DNA of 64,000 bases, from the NCBI RefSeq assembly GCF_000002075.1, contig NW_004797510.1:615356-679355 (forward strand), in the 5' to 3' direction. Under the pieces are notes generated by a model. It saw only the letters and a program-made list of their open reading frames with translations. It made no database searches and was not told the origin of the DNA. Source of the DNA: Aplysia californica (taxonomy: Eukaryota; Mollusca; Gastropoda; Aplysiida; Aplysiidae). A program made the position numbers and the translations under genes. Below are positions 42,794-54,100 of the stretch, piece by piece (position 1 is the stretch's first letter; each line of letters begins with the position of its first letter).

Positions 42794-45700
42794 ATGACTA
42801 CAGTCCTTGCAAACCAGAGTCGTGTCCCAGGACTGCTCCATCACTCTCTCCTTCGAAACTCAAAGCTATGTCATCATATCAGACAGTATCTCCAGTGCTC
42901 TGTGTGCAGAGCATTTGGACGAATTGCTAATTCAACACGGCAACAAAAAGACTCCTTTTTTCCACAGAACCAATGTACTTTAATAGCCTCCCATCATTGC
43001 CATGCAAGAACATTTGTTTCTGTTTCTAGTCCAGAGAAGTCCAGACATGTTATCTTTAAACACAATAGCAGTGCTCCCAACTGTGCAGGTTTGTTCACGC
43101 ACAAACTTCTATCCGCTTGCACATCCTTGATGTCTCCGAGGCAGATGAGTAGTGTAAAAAAGCCTGTGGTGTCCAGATTTACCGAAGACATTGACCTGGA
43201 CAGTCTGAGGGAAGAACTGAGGCTGGAACGGAAAACCTCTGGGCAAAATGTACAACTTGTCTCAAAGATTAAAGAAGCTGTAGCTGCAAAATGTGATGCC
43301 GCTGTTGCAAACTTGAGTGAAGCCGACGCAAAGTCTCTCAAAGTGATACAGCTAGAGCACAACTTCCTGTACTCTGAGGGGTACCATATTCCAGTAAGTT
43401 GAAAAGTTTATTTGACATTTTAATTACTGAGAAGGAAAAAGTACAATAGTTTTTTGTTGTTTTTTTGTTTTGGGGATTTTTTTAGCTCATCTCAGAATCC
43501 TGTTGTCTTTTCATAGAATCTAGGGGATAAATAGTTGAATAGACATTGAAATGCCACCTAGTTAGTTAACTTATCCGTCAGTTTCATTTTCCCACATTTT
43601 TTTTTTCAGACTATGACAGGCTCAAGCCATAAGAGAAAGAAATTTTATTTAAATTAAACAACTTAAGCAGAGAAGAAGAAAAAAAACAGGACTAAAAAAA
43701 GGAAAATAAGTGAACTGCATGTTATGAAACAAACTATGATAATGTAAAAAATATATATTTTTATTATTCTGTCAGATAGCCGGAAACTCCCCCCCCCCCC
43801 CCCCCCATCAACTTTTTTCCTGGTTGGTTTTAGCTTTTGAACACTAAAAGTTCCTAACAAAACAGTTATTTCTAAACAAATCTGTACCTTTAGCATGAAA
43901 AGTGGTCAGCATCTCTGTTCTTCCTGACATAGCCCCTTGCTAAGTTCTCCCCCTTTTCTTTGCCTCTGGGTGTTGTTCTTTCCGGTCATGGGTGGTTGGT
44001 GAATTCTAATGTATGTGGTCTGCTTGTTCTACTTATTTTAAGGATTGCTTTTGCAATGTTGAAATGCAATTTTGATATCTAGTAATTTTTTAACCCATAG
44101 GCTGAAATCATACATGATGTGATGTTAGAAAATATAGAAATTTCATTGAAAAAGGATGGAAGTAGAGTCGACTGCTTATGACGTTTGTCTTTTTTATTTA
44201 CCAATTGTGTCTTTCACTTTTATTGTTTTGGCTCCGTCACAAAAGATGCTTCCCTACCTATTAAATTTGTAAATAATTTTGATGTTAATATGAATTTTTT
44301 TTTTCTCATGACGATTGCGTAATATATACTGAGTCTTTTTGTCTCTTTGAATTCTGCTTTGATTTTGTTCATTTTGTAGTTTCATTTTTTTTTTAAATCT
44401 CAAAAGGAATCCTAATCCCATCATTCATTTATTTCCCCAGAGTCTGGAGGAAATGACCAGTGAGAACTGGCTTGAGGCAATGGGCTGCAAGTCGAAAAAC
44501 CAACGGCTGAAGTATTACCTTTTCCTGCAAAGACGAAAGGTCCTAAAGGAAAATTTTATTAAAAAAAGAGAAGAGAAAAAGCAAAACAGAACTGTTAGGC
44601 CAATGAATTCGTACGAGCACGGAAAAATTTTCATGCGCATTTATGAAAGCACTATGAAGAGGTTAGTGAAATACATTTTGTGTTTGTTTTAGTCTGGTAG
44701 TATTTTTCTTTGAATTTGAAGCTTTATGAAAAAGAAAAATTAAAATCTACTATAATTTTGAAATCCACACAGTACCAAAAAAAAGAGAAGAATATTCCTC
44801 TTCTTTCAGTGGTTGTTATGTTCCCTAGTATGTTCCTCTCCTTCTTAGTATTTTCAAATTTGCTGATTTGTCACTGTAGCCTAATCTGTTTCTGGTGAAA
44901 TATGCTTATTTTGCGGTCCTGACTCACTACACTCAACAGCTCAACATCACCAGTATCTCCTCTCAGCCTGGCTCTGTGTCGGAAGAGCCTTCAAAATTAT
45001 GTGCATAAAATAATGATGATATTAATAATACAGTCCGTGCCGGCTTTAAGCACGCCGGCATAAAGCACATTTCGGACTCAAGCACGCTAAACGGCTCTTA
45101 CCGAATTTTTGCTATATAAATCACATGCCTTTAAGCACGGTAACTTCGGCTTCAGGCACGGTTCATTTACAAGATAGCCAATACTTTCAAGATGACCCAT
45201 CGAAGTTCGAACACAGTCTACAATGCAGCAGTGGAGTGTGTTAAGAGAAACACAAAGTGAAAGAACGCCAGTGATGGAGACACACTCACACGGGCAGAGA
45301 GGAAGGCAGAGAGATGCACACAGCCGAGCACGTGAACATAGGATCTAGCCTAGGGCAAAGCTACAAACTGACAAAAAAAAATACAAAGAGAGTCGGGGAG
45401 ACGAGAAAGGGAGGCTGGCTGCAATCTCACCTTTGACCCTCCACACAGTTTTGCGGAACCACTACAGGCCTACTTACAAACAAGGGGAAATAGCACAGGA
45501 AATTTTCTACATGAAAATCTCTGGATTATGTCTACTTCGCACTCAAGCACGCTTCGGCATTAAGCACGCTTAAGCTTTCTCCCGATGACCGTGCATAAAG
45601 CCAGCTTGGACTGTACAGTATAACACGGATAGCTCAAATTCATCAGGACCAGCCTCATTAGTTCAAGGGATCCGTAGTTCAAGGAATATGTGAACAGTGG

Positions 45701-48108
45701 TATGGCAATGGCTGTGTCAGAGAATCAAGGGGAGCAGCAAAAATTAAGTCTGAACAAAGATTTTTTATTTTTTCTACCATTGTCCTAGATCAGACAGATC
45801 CAGGTGAGATCTATGCCTATTTACTTGAATTTGAAATTTGAAAGAATTTGAAATTGACAGACTGAGAATGAGAAGCACGATGAGCAATGCTTTCGAGTTC
45901 GACCGGTAATGAGCCTTCCATTACCAAGGCAGTTTAATTGCGTGGGTCAGTGTGAGCGGCTTTTAGTCTGCACCAATTGAACGGTGCCTTTTGAAATTTT
46001 TCAAACATAAACAATTTTATAAGATAAGCCTATCGCAACAGTAATCAACAATACAATGACAAGACAATGCAGCCCTACCCTGCTTCTCCCAACAAGCACG
46101 CATTCCTTTGTGAAGAGGGTTGGGGCGGTTGATCGTGTGATGCACAACCCTACCTTTCACCCGCTCCACACAAGCCTAGCTAGGTCTAGGACCTAGGCAT
46201 GCTCAGAGGGCACACTCGTCGAGCAGCACGCAAAAAAAGGCACAGCTAGCTGTTTCTATGGAGAGGGGGGCAGGGGGAATATTTTAGGCACCTTGACTTT
46301 TTCCTTTTTTTTAAATTATTATTATTTCTTCTCTAGTGCACCTCAAAGGACATTGACTTTAGACCTCTATGACGGCGTGATTAGTTTGACTATTGACTAT
46401 TCAGTGTTTGTGTACGAGCTTCGCGTGAGTGGCAAGGGCTTCATAGTTTGATTTAAAAATTTGGGGCAAATATTACGGCATCAAAATAACCATCATTCCT
46501 CGTTGAGTTTGTGTTCTTGAAAAACAATTTTCTTTTAAGAGTGGGATTGTAATTATTTTTTTTGCAAGTGAAATAAAATTTTGTACTTTCAAGTTAGAAA
46601 GGTAACTTCTCACATTTTGCAGATCAGAAGCAGAGATGTTTGGGGGTTTTTTTAACCCCACGTTGTTTTGAATGATATTAACTTACTAATGTCTGTTTTG
46701 TTCAGGTTGCGTCAGTGGCCTTGTGGTTAGGCTACTGGACCCGTAATCATGAGATTGCGAATTCTGGGGTTTGAGCGTTCACTCGCTCCGACGTTGTGTC
46801 TTTGGGAAAGGCACTTTACACAAATTTCCTATTTGGCTCTGTCCTTTCTTAACTCAGAGGTCCCGCCTCTTAAATTCCTAAATAACCTGACAATGTTAAA
46901 CCTATAATACCATTTCAACATTTTTTATTTTTTTTTCAGATGGAACAACTACAGGCTGGCCTCTGCCATGCAGTACGGCGTGCCGTTGGTCATTGACATG
47001 GACTTTGAGAAACACATGAGGCCACAGGAGATCCGGAACACAGCGCATCAACTTCTTGACCTGTACGCATTCAATCGCCTTGATGACGGTGAACCTTTCC
47101 ACCTTCACTTCACTTCCTGTTCAGAAACCAATTCAATTTACAGGTATTGTGGCATGTAGTCTACTTTGACTATTACATTTTTCACCCAAGGGCTTTTGGT
47201 TTGTATGGGTGGTTGGGGGGTGCCACTTGTAGGTCCTACTTTTTTTCCTTCCCTCTATTGTTCCCATTTGTCCTTCTAGCTATTTCCTTGCTCTGAATTT
47301 TCATTTCTGTGTCAATGTAGGACTTCTCTTTACTAAATTACTTGATTTGGCTGTGCCAAAATAAAAGCCTACTGTTCCACCAACAGTGGGCTACCACTCA
47401 ATACCTACAGAACCTTCCGTTTTAAGATGAGATAAGATAATACATTAATGTCCCAGAGGGAAATTTTTCTTGGCGGTACAGGTCCAAAAAAAACACAAAC
47501 AGGTATACATAGAAATTAATATATTATACGTTACTCTCATTAAAATTCAGTATGAAAAGAAAAGTAAAGCTGACAATAATGTACAAATCACATCAGATGC
47601 ATCATTCAACCACATTGAGGAATTTGTCACAAGACCTTAGATGCATGTATGAGTATATGAAACAGCAATACATATTGGTTTTATTCCGACAGTAGCCTTA
47701 TACCTTATACTTGTACCTTGTGGGTTTCTTTGTGAAAATACTGAAAAGAAAAGAGTATGTTTGTGCCTTACATGTATTGTTTCTTATAGAAATTTAATAT
47801 TTGTGGGAATAGGAGTTGTTACATTTCTATTTCTATAATTTTTTTATTCAGAATGATGCAAATTTTGTTCCAAGACAACCAAGACTTCCTTGCCACAGTG
47901 ACAGAAAATTCGTATCTTGATCTGTTCAAGAAACAAGAGCTGGTGTATTTGTCACCCAACGGCAGACAGGTGAGAATCTGCAAAAGTTATGTTATGTTGG
48001 CAGAAAACTGTTTAACTCTTCTAAGCCGAAGAAGCAATTTTTTTTTTGTACAGGAGAGGAAAAAAACTTTTATTCTTTTTAGAATTGTTTATAACTTGTG
48101 TTTCTTTT

Positions 48109-48153
<45 letters not shown>

Positions 48154-51100
48154 TTTAGAAGTTGAATTGTTGAATTCCAACAAAATATCTTTTGAGCACT
48201 TACAACTGATACCTCAAATTAAGACACTGCAGCTAACATTTTTGTTTATATTTTATTCTTAATACATTTGAACAGTTGGCTTACAATAATATATATTTGT
48301 TTAAATTCTGGGAATGTACAGTTTTATCTTGTTGACAAAAGCTCTCCTATGCTTTGTGAATGATGACATTGCTCTGATTTACAATACTTTTTGTGATGTT
48401 TTACAGTCGAGTAACCCTGGGACAGTAACTGTAGTCTTATTTGACTGTTATATATAGAGGACCTTCTTTATACTCAGAAGTAGAGTTGAATTTTGTTTTA
48501 TTTCTTAGTCAAAATCCTTTCCATACTTATATAATGTGTCTTTACATGGTGCAATCAGCTGCTCATCATTTTTGGGGGATGTGGAGTTATTGGTATCATC
48601 TAAGAGTGTGTTTAGTTATCTTGCTTTTGAAGATAAAAATATCCATCTGTCGTAAAAATTGAGATATTTGGCTAAAAAAGGTGGGGTTCACCTTGTGTGA
48701 GAGGTAAAAGTAGTGAGAAAATTGCCACCAAAGTTTGATGGCTTCCAAAGTTTGAGTGTCCTTGAAAATTGCAAATATACAGTTTTTCTTTGATCAACGT
48801 TTTGCAGTAAAATCCACACAGAAATGTGTCTGTAGATGGACGAAACTGATGTTGATCCATACAAAGAAATTTTTCTTTTTAATTACCAACAGTCAGAAAA
48901 ATGCTGGTTCCTTTGATTTTATGATTTTAATGAGTGCCCGATTTCACCACGATGTCTCACATATTACTAGTATTTGACAATATGCCCTGAATGCTTTGAA
49001 ATGTCACTTTTGTTTAGATTGAAAGAGTTTCTGAAAAGTCTAGAGGAAATGTGATTAATTCTTGTGTCTAATGAAATTTATGATTTTGCACTTGGAAGAC
49101 AAAGTCGTAAGACTAAAGCTTCTCAGTTTACTGTAGAACTCTGTGCTGATCACAGGTGTAGGCTGAAATTGATGTCTTCCAATTTCTGTTTGGGCGAAAA
49201 TGAAACATGTGACAGAATTGGTGACAGGTGATAGGGATGAACAACAGTGGTTGAAATCATTAGTGGATCAATAGTTTATCTTATTTTGACTTAGAACATG
49301 ATCAATGATCACTTTTATTAAGCCAACTCCAACTTACTCTAAGAGAACGAAAAGAGATGTTTAACCTGAGTGGGTCTGCATTGCCCATTTCATTGTTTAG
49401 GACCAGCCATAGTTCAGTTTGTGAGATAAAGTAGAAACACGATTGGCTTCATCTGCTTAGAAGTAGTCATGTTTTTTTGGTATTTTTTACATTATTTGTT
49501 TTCACTGCAGACTTATTCATAGGAAAAAAACTTTCATATTCTTCAAATGTGTACATTATATACAAAAATCCTACGAAGTTAGCTGAGTTACACTTTACCC
49601 AACTGAACGCTCATTGTTATTGTCGTTGTGGGTTTAATAATAATAATAATAACAATAATAGATAGCATTTTTATAGCGCGTATCCCCGCTCAACAGCAGG
49701 CTCTATGCGCTTTACACTATATTATTACCCCAGCAGACCATAGAACACTCCGAAACATTCTCAGCTTCCCGTGAAGCATACAGTGCAAGCAGCTGATTAA
49801 CAATTCAAACACTAACAAACTGACAAGACCTTTCGCTGTCTATAGCCGGGTACCCATTCCCACCTGGGTAAAGTGAGGAACATTCGTGTAAAGTGCCTTT
49901 CCCAAGGACACAACGTCGGGCCCCTGACAGGATTCGAACCCACGACTTTACGGTTGCGAGTCCGAGAGCCTAACCACTAGGCCACCGACGCCACTTCAGG
50001 CAGTTTGCATTGTTGTTTAGCACACAATTTGCCTACTGGTGTCTGAGGTGTTGTAGTTAGGTGCTTTACCTTGCACATACCGGTACAGAAAACGTTTGTT
50101 GATTCCTGTGCAATGAAATTCTTTTATTGCGTTTCTCCATTTTCTGTCTTCTGAGACATCACTTCCCTCTTGGTCTAGGTTGGCCCTGATCGGCAGGGTC
50201 AAAGCAGCCCGCCTCCTAGATGGTCTAAATTTTGTTGATTGACTTGTAAAACTTCTCTGTTACATTTTTTAAAAATAAGGTTTTGCTGTCCTTTTTCTGA
50301 AGGTTCTGAGGGAATTTGACCCCAACACAGTCTACATTGTCGGAGCCTTCAATGACAAAGCCACACAGGAGCCAGTGACGTTTGCCAAGGCCAGACAGCA
50401 AAACATCAAATGCCTCAGGCTGCCCCTTGATGAGCATATATCGTGAGTACTCAATTATGTGCTGCGTGTGTTTAGGAGTTAGGGTTACTTCTTTTTTCCC
50501 ACCACATTTGTCTTTGAGAGACCTGCGCTCTGAAGTCTATAAAGTTATGAGACATCAGCTCACATCTATTTGCTCTGTACTGTTTTACTTTCTCATATTT
50601 GTCTCGGGGTGAGGGGGGGGGGTCACTACTTTCTATAGTGATACTGTTTTCTCTTCTCACTTTTTCTACTGTTGAACTTTTGCATTGTTTTATCCCCTGG
50701 CTCTGTTTTGACACAGTCACAAGGGTTGACAGCACCACAAACTCAAAGGAACTTTAGACTTTACCAGGGGCAGCAGGTGGTTTGTTAAACTGAACAACTT
50801 TCATTCTTATTGATCTCCTCTCCCCCCATTCTACCTCAACAACCTCCTACCCCTTTGGTCTTCNNNNNNNNNNNNNNNNNNNNNNNNNNNNNNNNNNNNN
50901 NNNNNNNNNNNNNNNNNNNNNNNNNNNNNNNNNNNNNNNNNNNNNNNNNNNNNNNNNNNNNNNCTTCCTCCTTTTTTTTCACAAAATCAACACACACACA
51001 AATTCACCTACAGCCCTTGGGAACCTGGTCCCCTTCCACTAAAAATTCTTATGTATGTACCAGGGATGCCACTTTTCCGCTTTTTTCCGGTATTTCCGGT

Positions 51101-54100
51101 ATTTTGATCCTGATCTGCTATTCCGTTATTGAGATCGAGATAGAATCTATGGTTGAAAAAAAAAACAAGAAAAAACCCCTCACACACAACTTGTGCCAAA
51201 TGTTCAAATAACGGAAAAACGAAGACACCCATTGCTTACGTTTGTTTGTCATTTCTCTCTTTGTACACCCTTTGTACACAACTTGGTGATAGGCGGAACC
51301 CTCTTTCCACACCGTACAATCCACAAACTGACCTGGAATTCTCCAAATGGCCGGGACAAGAACCAGATTGACCACATTATGATAGGAGGAATGTGGAGAC
51401 GTTCCCTACAGGATGTGAAAGTCAGAAGAGAAGCAGATGTCAGCAGCGATCACCATTTAGTGACGGCAAGAATAAAACTCAAGCTGAAGAAAACTTTCAC
51501 CAGGGAGGCGAAAAAGACACGATTTAATGTTCACAAGCTCAGTGATGGCAATGTGAGATCTACCTTCCGACTAGAACTAAAGAATCGATTTCAAGCTCTC
51601 CAAGACCTGAAAGAAACCACCCCTAATACAGATGAAGTCAATACCCAATGGAAGCATGTTGTTGAGGCCTACACAGTGAGCAGTAAGACATGTCTTGGTG
51701 TCAAGAAAAAGAATGGACACAGCAAGGAACTTGGAATACTATTGAAGAACGGAGAGAAATAAAGAAAAGACAGCTTGCAGTTAAGTCGATACGGCTACAG
51801 GAGAAGTACGCAGAGGATTACAAGGAAGCTTGCCAGAAAGTTAAAAGACTGGTCAAGAAGGACAAAAGAGAAGCCATGGAAAAGTTGGCAACTGAGGCAG
51901 AGGAGGCAGCTGCTAAAGGTGAACAAGGCAACGTATACAAGATCACAAGAATAATATGTGGCAAGTTCCACGGTGGAATGAGTGGACCAATCAAAGACAG
52001 GCTGGCAAGCTGCTGACAATCGAGAAGGAACAAGAAGCACGCTGGACAGAACACTTCAAGGAAGTCCTAAACCAACCTCCACCTGAGGACACCCCAGACA
52101 TACAGGAAGCTACCTTGGATCTGGATATCAGCTCTGACCCACCACAGAAACACGAGATTGTAGAAGCTGTCAAGAGCCTGAAATCAAGAAAATCTCCAGG
52201 AATTGACAACCTGAATGCTGAATTGTTTAAAGTAGACCCAGAACTGACCTCCACCATTCTTCATCCACTATTCAAAACCATATGGGAGGGAGAGCAGATT
52301 CTCGAGGACTGGAGCACTGGAGTCATTGTTAAAGTACCAAAGAAAGGAGCTCCTAGAGACTGCAACAACTGGAGAGGTATCACGTTGCTATCAGTTCCCA
52401 GCTAGATTCTGGCCAAGATTATTATTAACCGGATGTCGGATGCCGTGGACAGCTGCTTAAGAAAAGAACAGGCAGGATTCAGCAAAGAAAGAAGATGCAC
52501 AGATCAGATATTTGCCCTCCACAACATAATAGAACAGTGCACGGAATGGCAGAGACAACTTTATGTCAACTTCGTTGATTTGGAAAAAGCATTCGACAGT
52601 GTGCATAGAGAAAGTCTTTGGTACATTCTACGATATTATAGAATCCCTTGCAAGATAGTAGAGGTCATCAAAACTTCTACCAAAACTTCAAGTGCGTTGT
52701 TGGAAACAGTACCACTTATTTTGAGGTAAAGACAGGAGTTAGACAAGGATGCAACATGTCAGCAATTCTGTTCAACCTGGCCATTGACTGGGTCATGAGG
52801 AAAACAACAGAGGATACATCAAGAGGCATAAAGTGGACCGTCTTCTCCACCCTCGAGGATCTTGACTTTGCCGACGACCTTGCACTACTCTCCCATACCA
52901 ACCAGCACATGCAGGGAAAAAGCAAATCTACACCACAAATACGGATGCCAGATTGGGTTAAGAATAAGCCAGAAGAAGACAGAAGTGATGACACTGAATA
53001 TAGGCTCCCCAACACTGATTAGGGTGAATAACACAGACCTCCCTATAACAAACACATTTACCTACCTAGGCAGCATAATCAAAACTGACGGCGGCACAAA
53101 GGAAGACATCATGAACAGACTCGGCAAGGCAAGATCTGTACACAGAAGCTTGATCAACATCTGGAAGTCAGAACAATTTAGTATACAAACCAAGTTACGG
53201 CTGTATAACAGCTGTGTACTATCCATACTCCTATATGGAGCTGAATGCTGGAGGATGACTGATCATGACCGAGCCAAGCTATCTTCCTTTCATACAACCA
53301 GCTTACACCAAATCCTCAGAGTCTTCTGGCCCGACAAGATCTCCAACACAGATCTGTTACATAAATGTAAGCAAGAGGACATGACCACCATAATAAAAGG
53401 GAGAAGATGGAGATGGATTGGACATGTTGTGAGAAGAGAACCAGACTCTATTGTGAAGACTGCCCTCCACAAGACACCCGAAGGACATCGCAAAAGGGGC
53501 AGACCCAAAGTAACCTGGAGACGCACAGTAGAGTCTGAAATGAAGTCCTGGAATCATTCGTGGGGAACGCTGACCAAGATGGCCCTAAACAGACAGAGCT
53601 GGAGATCCTTTGTTGCTGCCCTAAACTCCAGATGGCGTAATGGGTAGTAAGTAAGTACACCCTTTGGGTTTCAAATTGATATTCATATGTTAGCGAGACC
53701 GTGGCACATGGATTTTCAGCTATTTAAAAAAAAGTTGAGTGGCATCCCTGATGTACATAATGATAATGTTAACGAGCTGATTTGTAGTAGTCTGAAGAAA
53801 CATAGAATCAAGTTGATACCACACCACTGATGCTGTCCCAAGCAGACCAAGTCTAGGTAGAATCCGAAACAATAGGCCTACAGTACACTTAATGCATACG
53901 CAATGAATAAAACAAACACACATCAATTTCCAATCGCTATTCTCAGTGCACTGTTTTAAGCGAGAAACTATGTCAAATACTGATTTTAGAGCACAGAGTT
54001 GGGCTGGAGGTGAGAACAAAGAAGAGGAAAAAAGGGAGGGGGGAGGATCGGTGGTCCTTACTGACTGCTGCTAAGTGCTGTTCGCTAGTCAGCCCTCGAC

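Noticed and set aside
51193-53647. LINE frames as host genes
   Set aside because: Endonuclease and reverse-transcriptase motifs plus the 12-bp duplication and (TAAG)n tail identify a transposon copy; the frame is broken several times.
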